Below the pieces are notes generated by a model. It had not been told where the DNA came from. It did not search any database and was given only the letters and a program-made list of their open reading frames with translations. This document shows positions 29,661 to 39,754 of a stretch of 64,000 nt of DNA, piece after piece (position 1 is the first letter of the stretch; each line of letters begins with the position of its first letter). The translations under genes were made by a program, and so were the position numbers. The stretch is from Macrostomum hystrix (Eukaryota; Platyhelminthes; Macrostomidae), in NCBI GenBank assembly GCA_950097015.1, contig CATNEN010000029.1, positions 930,001 to 994,000 of the forward strand, in the 5' to 3' direction.

Positions 29661-30764
29661 CGTTTGTTAAAAAATGTGTTTTTATTAAAAACTCCGGCGA
29701 TTGAATCAGAAGTCTGCAGACATTAATTACACACTGTCCCTACAAAGAAGTTATGTTTCTCAAAGTGATAATAGCCAACTGATGTCTAATTTCCGTCTAA
29801 TTATGTGATCAAAGACGTCATTCTGACTGCTAGTTTACTCGCAAGGCAATTTGTTTTTGGACAGCCTGCTCTATACTAAAAGTGCAAAACTAGACAACTA
29901 GAAAAGGATTAGGAAGGGAAGGGTTCGGGTTGCTATGCCGATCGCACCTGACGCCAAGGCGGAGAGCGAAACATTGCAAATATTGTGCCCACTGCTCAAA
30001 TGTGACTCTTTTTAAAGTGTTGAATTATAGGGAAACACATGCTCCGTGCAGCCTGTGCTTTTTGGGTGGCCGCCCAGAGTTGGGTCACGAGCTTTTGCCA
30101 CCCGCAGTCTGTCTCGACTCTCTCTTTCGTCTCCGGCTTCATCTCCCAGCCTCCGCATTTGAGTCGGTTATGAGCAAGTTCTTCCTCTCCCCTCATTTTC
30201 TCCTTGTAAGAAAATGATCGATTTATGTAAAGGCTCTTTCCCTCAAACTCCCGGGCTGCGGGGCGAGCAGCAGCAGCAGCCGTGCCTGAGGGTTGGGATT
30301 CAATTTCCGGGGAGGTCGCACAGCGCGGCAGCTGAGGACAAGGCTCGCCCAGGCCTCACCTCGCGACCAATCCGGCAATTTTCACAAAAAAACCCAAGAT
30401 GCTCAGAGTTTAGGTAGATACAGGAGCCCGCATCAAGTGAGAACTATGCTCACTATGACTATATAGACATATTGGCATAAACATACTTTAGTAAATATTA
30501 ACCTGTGGATTGCGCACAGCGAGTTCTTGCTCAGTTTTAAGGATATCGTCGGCCCCAGTTACTCGGATCAGATTTCCAATTTCAAGCAGCACAGAATTTT
30601 GAATCGCTGGTCAGCTGGCAGTAAGCTGAGGAATAGCAGGCAGTGATGAGGGATAGCCGTGTTCTGTTTCTCAGCCTCAATGCTCGATGGAAACCCCTGC
30701 GGAGACACGAATATTGTGCGAGAGTACTTTTACGTGAACTTTTTTGATTAGTTGTCACGTCTGC
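29661..30764. other. intergenic DNA with a moderately GC-rich island at 29.9-30.4 kb
   Basis: Short open frames at 29930-30217 and 30214-30417 lie in the GC-richer part, but neither shows a domain, splice logic or codon bias strong enough to call a gene. Confidence 0.4.
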
Positions 30765-33700
30765 GCCACAATCTCATTCCGATTTACCCTGAGAATCTCA
30801 TTCTTATTTACTCAGAGAATCTCATTCTTATTTACTCAGAGAATCTCATTCTGAGTGACCCTGAGAATCTAATTCCGATTTACTCAGAGAATCCCATTTT
30901 GATTTACTCAGAGAATCTCATTCTGATTTACCCTGAGAATCTCATTCTGATTTACCTTGAGAACCTCATTCCGATTGACCCTGAGAATCTCATTTTGATT
31001 GACCCTGAAAATCTCATTCCGATTTACTCAGAGAATCTCATTCTGATTGACCCTGAGAATCTCATTCCGATTTACTCAGAGAATCTCATTCTGATTTACC
31101 TTGAGAACCTCATTCTGATTGACCCTGAGAATCTCATTCTGATTTACCTTGAGAACCTCATTCTGATTGACCCTGAGAATCTCATTTTGATTGACCCTGA
31201 AAATCTCATTCCGATTTACTCAGAGAATCTCATTCTGATTGACCCTGAGAATCTCATTCCGATTTACTTAGAGAATCTCATTCTGATTGACCCTGAGAAT
31301 CTCATTTTGATTTACTCAGAGAATCTCATTCTAATTTACTCAGAGAATCTCATTCTGATTTACTCAGAGAATCTCATTCTTATTTACTCAGATAATCTCA
31401 TTCTGATTTACTCAGAGAATCTCATTCTGATTTACCCTGAGAATCTCATTCTTATTTACTCAGAGAACCTCATTCTGACTTACCTTGAGAATTTCATTCT
31501 GATTTACCCCTTGAGAAGTTCATTCTGATTTACTCAGAGAACCTCATTCTGATTTACCTTGAGAATCTCATTCCGATTTACCTTGAGAACCTCATTCTGA
31601 TTTACCTTGAGAACCTCATTCCGATTTACCTTGAGAATCTCATTCCGATTTACCTTGAGAACCTCATTCTGATTTACCTTGAGAATCTCATTCCGATTTA
31701 CCTTGAGAACCTCATTCTGATTTACCTTGAGAACCTCATTCCGATTTACCTTGAGAACCTCATTCTGATTTACTCAGAGAATCTCATTCTTATTTACTCA
31801 GAGAATCTCATTCTGATTTACTCAGAGAATCTCATTCTGATTTACTCAGAGAATCTCATTCTGATTTACTCAGAGAATCTCATTCTGATTTACCCTGAGA
31901 ATCTCATTCTTATTTACTCAGAGAACCTCATTCTGACTTACCTTGAGAATTTCATTCTAATTTACCCCTTGAGAAGTTCATTCTGATTTACTCAGAGAAC
32001 CTCATTCTGATTTACCTTGAGAATCTCATTCCGATTTACCTTGAGAACCTCATTCTGATTTACCTTGAGAACCTCATTCTGATTTACCTTGAGAATCTCA
32101 TTCCGATTTACCTTGAGAACCTCATTCTGATTTACTCAGAGAATCTCATTCTTATTTACTCAGAGAATCTCATTCTGATTTACTCAGAGAATCTCATTCT
32201 GATTTACTCAGAGAATCTCATTCTGATTTACTCAGAGAATCTCATTCTGATTTACTCAGAGAATCTCATTCTGATTTACCCTGAGAATCTCATTCTGATT
32301 GACCTTGAGAACCTCATTCTGATTGACCCTGAGAATCTCATTCTGATTTACCTTGAGAACCTCATTCTGATTGACCCTGAGAATCTCATTTTGATTTACC
32401 TTGAGAACCTCATTCTGATTGACGCTGAGAATCTCATTTTGATTGACCCTGAAAATCTCATTCGGATTTACTCAGAGAATCTCATTCTGATTGACCCTGA
32501 GAATCTCATTCTGATTTACCTTGAGAATCTCATTCCGATTTACCTTGAGAACCTCATTCTGATTTACTCAGAGAATCTCATTCTGATTTACTCAGAGAAT
32601 CTCATTCTGATTTACTCAGAGAATCTCATTCTGATTTACTCAGAGAATCTCATTCTGATTTACTCAGAGAATCTCATTCCAATTTACTCAGAGAATCTCA
32701 TTCTGATTTACTCAGAGAATCTCATTCTGATTTACCCTGAGAATCTTATTCTGATTTACCCCTTGAGAAGTTCATTCTGATTTACTCAGAGAACCTCATT
32801 CTGATTTACCTTGAGAACCTCATTCTGATTTACCTTGAGAACCTCATTCTGATTTACTCAGAGAATCTCATTCTTATTTACTCAGATAATCTCATTCTGA
32901 TTTACTCAGAGAATCTCATTCTGATTTACCCTGAGAATCTCATTCTTATTTACTCAGAGAACCTCATTCTGACTTACCTTGAGAATTTCATTCTGATTTA
33001 CCCCTTGAGAAGTTCATTCTGATTTACTCAGAGAATCTCATTCTTATTTACTCAGAGAATCTCATTCTGATTTACTCAGAGAATCTCATTCTTATTTACT
33101 CAGAGAATCTCATTCTGATTTACTCAGAGAATCTCATTCTGATTTACTCAGAGAATCTCATTCTGATTTACTCAGAGAATCTCATTCTGATTTACCCTGA
33201 GAATCTCATTCTGATTTACCTTGAGAACCTCATTCTGATTGACCCTGAGAATCTCATTTTGATTGACCCTGAAAATCTCATTCCGATTTACTCAGAGAAT
33301 CTCATTCTGATTGACCCTGAGAATCTCATTCTGATTTACCTTGAGAATCTCATTCCGATTTACCTTGAGAACCTCATTCTGATTTACCTTGAGAACCTCA
33401 TTCCGATTTACCTTGAGAACCTCATTCTGATTTACTCAGAGAATCTCATTCTTATTTACTCAGAGAATCTCATTCTGATTTACTCAGAGAATCTCATTCT
33501 GATTTACTCAGAGAATCTCATTCTGATTTACTCAGAGAATCTCATTCCAATTTACTCAGAGAATCTCATTCTGATTTATCTTGAGAACCCCATTCTGATT
33601 TAACTTGAGAACCCCATTCTGATTTACCTTGAGAACCTCATTCTGATTTACCTTGAGAACCTCATTCTGATTTACCTTGAGAATCTCATTCTGATTTACC

Positions 33701-34240
33701 TTGAGAACCTCATTCTGATTTACCTTGAGAACCTCATTCTGATTTATCTTGAGAACCCCATTCTGATTTACCTTGAGAATCTCATTCTGATTTACCTTGA
33801 GAATCTCATTCTGATATACCCTGAGAACATCATTATGATTTACCTTGAGAACCCCATTCTGATTTACCTTGAGAATCTCATTCTGATTTACTCAGAGAAT
33901 CTCATTCTGATTTACTCAGAGAATCTCATTCTGATTTACTCAGAGAATCTCATTCTGATTTACCCTGAGAATCTCATTCTGATTTACCCTGAGAATTTCA
34001 TTCTGATTTACCCTGAGAATTTCATTCTGATTTACCCTGAGAATCTCATTCTGATTTACCCTGAGAACCTCATTCTGATTTACCTTGAGAATCTCATTCT
34101 GATTGACCCTGAGAATTTCATTCTGATTTCCTTGAGAATCTCATTCTGATTTACCCTGAGAATCTCATTCTGGTTGACCCTGAGAATCTCATTCCGATTT
34201 ACTCTGAGAACCTCATTCTGATTTACCTTGAGAATCTCAT
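30765..34240. repeat. 24-bp minisatellite, about 3.5 kb, with higher-order blocks
   Basis: About 145 units around 'ctcagagaatctcattctga' plus 'ttta', with variants (ttgaccctga, ttaccttgag). A marker 'ttaccccttgagaagttcat' recurs near 31505, 31965, 32757 and 33000, showing that multi-unit blocks were duplicated. The plus-strand frames of repeated YSENLILI octapeptides are artefacts of the 24-bp period. Confidence 0.97.
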
Positions 34241-35124
34241 TAGAATTGAATTGCCTTTTAATTGAATTACACGGTTGGGAATCGGCATCGGACAAGAAAT
34301 ATAGACATTGTCTTCTTTCTATCGGAATGTTTTAAAGTACTTTATTGATACAAAACAGAGTTTTCCGGGGAAAATTGTGCTAACAATACTCGTAAAGGCA
34401 TGCATTGAATTCTAGTGCTTAAAAATACCTCATTAAAACAAAAGCTTTAGTACAATAAGTTAGCTCTGTCAGCATGTGATGACTAGTGCCAGCCTAGCTG
34501 TCTGAAACTTTCCATTGTTCAGATTGAAGCCAATTCTGTTTTGGCCTGCATAGATTTAGGCCATAAAATTGGCACTGCAAAACTAATTTGTAGCTAAGTC
34601 TAAAAAATCGGCAGAATTCGATTTAAGGACGTCACGAGTTCGAATCTCAGTCCAAGGGAGTAATCTGTGTCCTTAACAATAGGAAGACCACTGGAATTTC
34701 AAATACCAAATTTTTTAATACATCTCCCAAAAGACAACTTCCAGAATCACAAAACATCGACACCGTCGATTGTCATATTGTCACAATTGTCATATTATTG
34801 TTGCTAGCATTATTTTTTGTTTACCGTATAATTCTTGAAATTTCACTAAAGGGCATAAACTAATGTACATTAATAAATAATCGTATCAAGATTCATAAAT
34901 TATTTACTCTGTATACGCAATATAATTTTTCTGTGTGTAACTATAATATTGCCTGTGCTTTGCTTTGTTATACTGTACGCATTTTTCCGAAATTTCCGGT
35001 CATTGCGCAATACATCTATAAATGCTCGCGACCGCAAGCCTAAATCATTCAGGATATTTAATTGCGATTAGACGATTGACTTTATCAAACATTTATCAAT
35101 CATTCAGGAGATTTAAAAGTAGAT
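34241..35124. other. AT-rich intergenic DNA
   Basis: Holds a SINE-head fragment (34605-34680) and a diverged 19-bp direct duplication (tcattcaggatatttaat at 35046 and tcattcaggagatttaaa at 35100). No gene. Confidence 0.45.
34605..34680 (+). repeat. tRNA-like head of SINE family 1 (solo)
   Basis: A B-box-like 'gagttcgaatctcag' is followed by 'taatctgtgtccttaacaat', matching the start of the family 1 body ('tttgcgtcctttagcaagac' in the 54 kb copy). Confidence 0.55.
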
Positions 35125-35719
35125 CTACCAAGGGGGGATTTCCCTGACAATTTTTGTGCTGCACCCGAACGGAACAATGCAAGCACACGAAACTCAAGAA
35201 CACGGGCCAACTTTTTGTTGCGCATCTTCTGAAACAAGAAACAAGTCCCCAGCTCTTCAGACCGTCGAGATATTCAATGTTTCTGGCCGAAGGTCCGATT
35301 TTTCCCATAAGAGCTAGTGTGTTTCATACACCCCTATACACGAATTTGCACTGCGCCTCAGTGCGGCCTTTCCAGACCTTCAAACTTTATCAGCATGTCA
35401 CCCGAATGTGCCTGCATCATCTCATACTTCGGCGGTCACCGACCTTTATCTAGATCTATCTCTCTTATCTATCTAGACCTTCAAGAGCTACAACAGGTGG
35501 AACTAGGCCACTATGGACACCCTGACGCGAATTTCTCCAATTTCACTGTTCAAGCCTAACTATTAGGCGCAGCTCAACCACAGGACACCCTCGACTAGTC
35601 TCTCAACCAATCAGTCACCTCCAAAGCATTCAGGCGCTGGCAAAAACATTTTCAACAAGGCTGGCAACAAGGGGAAATCCCCCCTTGGTATAAAAACGGG
35701 CGGCAAAATGGCTTGGTAG
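35125..35719. mobile_element. MITE family A, copy 1 (CTACCAAG...CTTGGTAG ends)
   Basis: The left end 'ctaccaaggggggatttccc' has its reverse complement near the right side (ggggaaatccccccttggta, 35671-35690), and the outermost 8 bp, CTACCAAG, are matched by CTTGGTAG ending at 35719. A second copy sharing most of the interior lies at 53090-53630. Internal open frames are shared by both copies but diverged by indels, with no transposase, so it is non-autonomous. Left/right 30-bp direct repeats (35061-35090, 35731-35760; 28 of 30 identical) lie just outside. Confidence 0.7.
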
Positions 35720-35989
35720 TCCTACTGTTAATTGCGATTAAACGATTGACTTTAACAAACAAAACTGAATCACCAACTTCGCTCCATTCTTTGAACAAAA
35801 AACCATTACAAATATCTCGACGATATAGACTCGGACGGCTTTGAAAGCTGGTTAATCAAACAGTGTGGAAAAATTGAATCCATATGGTGGACTTTCACGA
35901 AAATCGGTCATTCCGTTTGGCAGCTATCGGGAAATAGGCAGTGGGTATTTGAAATACCGCCGTGATTTACTGTAGCTGCAATATTTGTA

Positions 35990-36125
35990 TGAGCATCAGC
36001 TGGGGTAGAAATTCGCAAGAGTGTGGCGGCCTACCGGCCAGTCCATGGACTGAACAGCTGTACACAGCCATAGGACGCGCGCGCAGTAGCTGCGGCTGTG
36101 TACATCCGGCTTTAACAATATTTCT
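35990..36125 (+). repeat. fragment of SINE family 1
   Basis: 'agcatcagctgggg' followed by 'ccagtccatggactgaacag' and 'ctgtacacagcc' matches the family body; head and tail are lost. Confidence 0.65.
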
Positions 36126-36733
36126 TATCGATTAAATAAATGAGTGACAGATTAAGTATAATGAGAAACGCGAATACTCAAGTACGTGATCTAATAAAGA
36201 TAAGAAGTTCATTTAATTGAGTAATTTATTTAAGCGGCCATCAAAATAGAATTGGAACAGTGGGGTGGAATACGAGGTACACATGAACGATGAACAGCAG
36301 CATATGGCGCAATGCTTCTTTTCATTTTCAAGTTCTGCACTATTCGCAAAACTCTATGGCGAATATGGCGATCGACAAGTTCAACATTTATGAAAACATG
36401 CTTGAGGCTTTTGAGATCACGGACTCAGAATGTGCGGGCCGGTAGACCATGGCAGGACTCAGTAGCAGTAGGAAATAATACTACTACCAGTAAGTGAAGC
36501 AAACTCAGGTGAGTCTGTGAGGCCGTTGACATATCTGTGGATAAATTTCAAATTGGCGCCAAAAATTTAAGATTTTGTTGCTATCTCAAATTAAAAGACC
36601 AAGAAAGTTTCTGTGTCTGACGCTTAGACTTGATGCTTATAACTTGGATACAAAACCTTTTGGCGCTATTTTAAACTTATTTTCCAACTATTCTTAACTG
36701 ATGAATCAGCAGATCGCGTCTAAAAGCTGGAAT
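36126..36733. other. 3' flank of the P2X gene, no gene
   Basis: AT-rich sequence downstream (minus strand) of the P2X stop. No clear polyadenylation signal or poly-A remnant was found. Confidence 0.4.
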
Positions 36734-38683
36734 CTAGATCAGGGTCTCCCGGGCGATTGGCGAGTGCGAACTGTCGCCGTAGTAGCGCCGAACAATGCGA
36801 GGTCGAAAGCCGGCCCCGAAATCGGCCGCTGCCGCGACGTCACTCGCGCCGCCAGCCTCGCAGAAGCTGCTCTCGGCGTAGCGCTTGCCGACTCGCCTGA
36901 CTCGACCAGAGGCCGACACGCATCTTTCGCAGCCGTTGCAGCCGAAGCCGATGTGGTATGGCGGAGGCTGCGCAGCCTGGTGAAGCGGCGGAGGTGGCGG
37001 CGGCGGCGGCGACGGCGGCTGTTCAGTCACCATGGCCTGGTGTTGTCGCACCAGCAGCGGCTGCTGCGCACTCGTCGAAGGAAGCGACGGCATCATTGTT
37101 GACGCTCCTGCGGCGAACTGCGGCAACAGCGGCGATGGAGGAGTTACGGGTCGCCGCCATTGCTGCTGCTGCTGCTGCTGATGTTGAAGCTGCGTTGTCT
37201 TGCGGCGCATCGGCGGCTGTCCCGAGTTCGAGCGATGATGACGCGGACATCGCTGGGAATGTTGCTTTTCCTGCTGCTGCTTCTGGCGATTGCGGCGGCG
37301 GCGCCGACCAGCGCTAGGGGTCTCGTTGGCCTCATGGCCAGCCTGCTCCAATTCCCTGACTTCGTTCTCATCTTCCTCCTCGTCTTCGACATTCTCGTCC
37401 TCTTCGTCCGCGTCCTCCTCCGGCTCGGCTGGCTCCTCCTGCTTGGTGGCGCCGCCGCTGCGTCTGCGCCGACGCCCAACGTCGCAATAGTCGACGCGAG
37501 CCCGCTGCAGACTGGCCCGCTGCTTCTGGGTGGCGATACGCAGCAGGATTACGTCACACAGCATGGAGGACAGGCCGAACAGGGCCAGGCCGCTGCCCAG
37601 ATTCATCGACAAGCTGTAGAAGTTGAACCGACCGCCTTCCCCGCTGACGGTGACGAAGATCTTGATGCCGTAGGCGTGCACCAGCATTCGACGGTCCTGG
37701 CTCTCGCTGCGATAATTGTAGGCGTACTGCACCGAGAAGCCCTCGATGTCGGTGCCCTTGCCGGTGTCGAGCTCGCGGAAGTGGTACTGCGGCAAGCAGC
37801 GCTCCTCGGACAGGTCGAAGTTGCACTGCCAGGAGATGTCGATGCCGAAGGCGCCGCCTATTTTGTATACCTCCTCGCTTGTCGTGCCGGCGTAGGCGAG
37901 GATGTCGCCGAGGCGGAACACCGGGCAATAGGTGAGGTTGGGGTGCGACTGGTCATACAGGCAGGTGTTGAGGTACTCGCTTGTCATCCAGTCCAAAATG
38001 TTGCGCCGCTTCTTGTCGAACGCTCGAAAATCAACGCTGTTCTTCAGCTGAACGGTGAAGTTGCGGGCCCTGCTGAGCACGGAGCCCACCGGCAGGTTGA
38101 AGGCGTCCTGACTTGGCGCCGGGCACCAGCCGTAGCTCACGCAGGTCTGCGTCTCCAGGTTGCAACGGCCGGTGCGTCGGCCGTGGCTGCTGATGCTGCC
38201 GGCTGGGCAGTCGGTGTCCCGGTCGCAGTGGCCCGTAGACTCCGGGCACTCGCTCATGGCCTGCCGGTCAGTCACCCGGGCGTTGGTGGTGATGAAGATG
38301 GCGCCGTTCATGATTGGCGGAATGATGTAGTCGGCCGAGTCCCATACTCTGGCCCCGTAGTCGGGATCGTCTGTTCGGTTCACAAAGTCCAGGCCCTTGA
38401 CCTTAAACACCACGCCACCCTCTGGCGTCTCCTTCACCTGGTAGCCCTTCTTGTGCCAGATGATGTAGAATAGAAAGTACACAATTACGGACAGCTGAAC
38501 GCCGCGGTAGAACAGGCCGAACTTGACGCTGCGAATCACCACCACCTTCTGCAGGCGGTACTCGAAAAAGCCGGCCAGCATGCGGCTGAAGAACGGCCTC
38601 AGGGAGCACATCTCCTTGCTGGCTGGCTGCTGACGAGGCGCTGGCTGATGCAACTCGCTGCCGCTCGACGATCTCAGCTTCAT
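36734..38683 (-). CDS. P2X-type ATP-gated cation channel, intronless, long C-terminal tail
   Basis: One uninterrupted frame of 649 codons; an internal Met-25 is an alternative start. Trimeric P2X channels open a cation pore when extracellular ATP binds. Seen here: TM1 (about residues 53-75) followed by KKGYQ; the FKVKG lysines (94, 96); ten ectodomain cysteines (146, 153, 159, 174, 181, 187, 241, 253, 287, 296), the conserved number; NFTVQLKN with Thr-210 and Lys-214; NYR (323-325); TM2 with the GSGLALFG motif (363-370). Oddities: His-336 stands where the ATP-contact lysine of LIKAYGI sits; the N-terminal TxK/R phosphorylation motif reads LQK; the YxxxK after TM2 reads RIATQ. The tail of about 260 residues is acidic, then Gln-, Arg- and Pro-rich. 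P2X genes usually have many introns, so this may be a retrocopy. The frame is intact and the ectodomain conserved. Confidence 0.93.
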   Translation of the reverse strand: MKLRSSSGSELHQPAPRQQPASKEMCSLRPFFSRMLAGFFEYRLQKVVVIRSVKFGLFYRGVQLSVIVYFLFYIIWHKKGYQVKETPEGGVVFKVKGLDFVNRTDDPDYGARVWDSADYIIPPIMNGAIFITTNARVTDRQAMSECPESTGHCDRDTDCPAGSISSHGRRTGRCNLETQTCVSYGWCPAPSQDAFNLPVGSVLSRARNFTVQLKNSVDFRAFDKKRRNILDWMTSEYLNTCLYDQSHPNLTYCPVFRLGDILAYAGTTSEEVYKIGGAFGIDISWQCNFDLSEERCLPQYHFRELDTGKGTDIEGFSVQYAYNYRSESQDRRMLVHAYGIKIFVTVSGEGGRFNFYSLSMNLGSGLALFGLSSMLCDVILLRIATQKQRASLQRARVDYCDVGRRRRRSGGATKQEEPAEPEEDADEEDENVEDEEEDENEVRELEQAGHEANETPSAGRRRRRNRQKQQQEKQHSQRCPRHHRSNSGQPPMRRKTTQLQHQQQQQQQWRRPVTPPSPLLPQFAAGASTMMPSLPSTSAQQPLLVRQHQAMVTEQPPSPPPPPPPPLHQAAQPPPYHIGFGCNGCERCVSASGRVRRVGKRYAESSFCEAGGASDVAAAADFGAGFRPRIVRRYYGDSSHSPIARETLI

Positions 38684-38708
38684 CGTTGAGCGCCAAGTCT
38701 TCAGTCAT
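38403..38708 (-). other. overlapping upstream frame across the P2X start
   Basis: An ATG at 38708, 25 bp upstream of the P2X ATG at 38683, starts a 101-codon frame (MTEDLALNDEAEIVERQRVA...) in a different frame that stops at 38403. If the transcript starts further upstream, this uORF would overlap the channel start and could reduce its translation. There is no sign that the peptide itself is conserved. Confidence 0.35.
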
Positions 38709-39754
38709 TTTAGCACACAGGTTCCTGTCCCGCTCACGCTCACTGAGCAGGGAGAAGGCCCAAGCGACCCGATTGGACCAGACGGGTCTAGCTTTCCAAG
38801 ACAGCGAGGCCCTCCCCCCGGCTGCCGTTCTGAGGCCCAAGTCTGTCTTCTTGCCCCACATCTCTGACCTCCTTTCTCCCTCACGCGCTCTGCTCTTGCT
38901 CTACTTGCTCTACACGTTGCCGCCCTTCCCACACAACTCTTCCCGGTCCTCTCCCTTTCTGTATTTTGCTTTGGCAAATAAAATTCAACTGGCGGCGCGA
39001 GGCTAGATGAGTAGGCGAAGCTGGAACGGCGGTGGCGGGGGGGGAGGTCCGCTGGCAGCGGCCCGGGGCGGTCGGCCCGGGGCCAGGAGGGTCGTGCGAG
39101 ATTAAAAAATGGCACAAGAGAGACAGAGTGGGGGAGAGAGAAGGAGAATGCCGGGTAGAAGGAAACCAGAGGTGGGTGGATGAGGCTCTGAATGGATGGG
39201 ACGGCTTGAGGCGCGGAGTAGGACAAATTCTGCCTCCTATATCTGCAGTAGCTCTGTCTGTTGGGGATCACCGAATCGCTGGGAGTACACGGGCTCGTGC
39301 CAGGCGGGGATCTTCCGAATCCCAATCCGCCTGATCCCTCTCACTCGCCGCATCGGCAAAGCCCAGCCTCTGGGGACTCTCTCCTCCTCGGCGGCCCGTT
39401 CCCCCGGTTTTATCCTCCGGCCCTGATCAGCCGCAATTCTCCCCAAAGATCGGGGGAGGGAGGTGTCGTGATGGGATACGGCGCCTCGGCTGGTACGGAA
39501 TCGAGTGTGAAAAAAGATAGGAAAATTGGTATGCTTAGGCGGAGAAGGGACACCGTCAGACAGGATGAGGGCGATGAGATGGAGAAGATTACGTTGAGGG
39601 GAGTAAATTTCTGGCTCAGCCGTTCTCAGCCGCTTAACCGCCACACAGCACAGTATGAAATCTAATGCTCAAGCAACTTTGCCACTCTAGACAATGGAAA
39701 TTCTAAGAAAATTCCGTTTCATTTCAATGAAAGGGAGTTCTTTTACCGTGGTAA
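38709..39754 (-). promoter_or_regulatory. GC-rich upstream region of the P2X gene
   Basis: GC-rich DNA with many short overlapping open frames on both strands, none with domains. By position it should hold the P2X 5' UTR and promoter. No TATA box is evident. Confidence 0.3.

Noticed and set aside
30752-34149. Plus-strand frames of repeated YSENLILI peptides (258, 129, 114 and 104 codons)
   Set aside because: Pure product of the 24-bp minisatellite, broken by frameshifts between blocks; no flanking unique coding sequence.
35154-35559. Open frames conserved between 35 kb and 53 kb
   Set aside because: Similarity reflects two copies of the same MITE; frames are broken differently in each and no domain is recognisable.
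37160-38473. 437-codon plus-strand frame antisense to P2X
   Set aside because: Shadow of a GC-rich coding strand; no domain, whereas the minus strand has a clear P2X.
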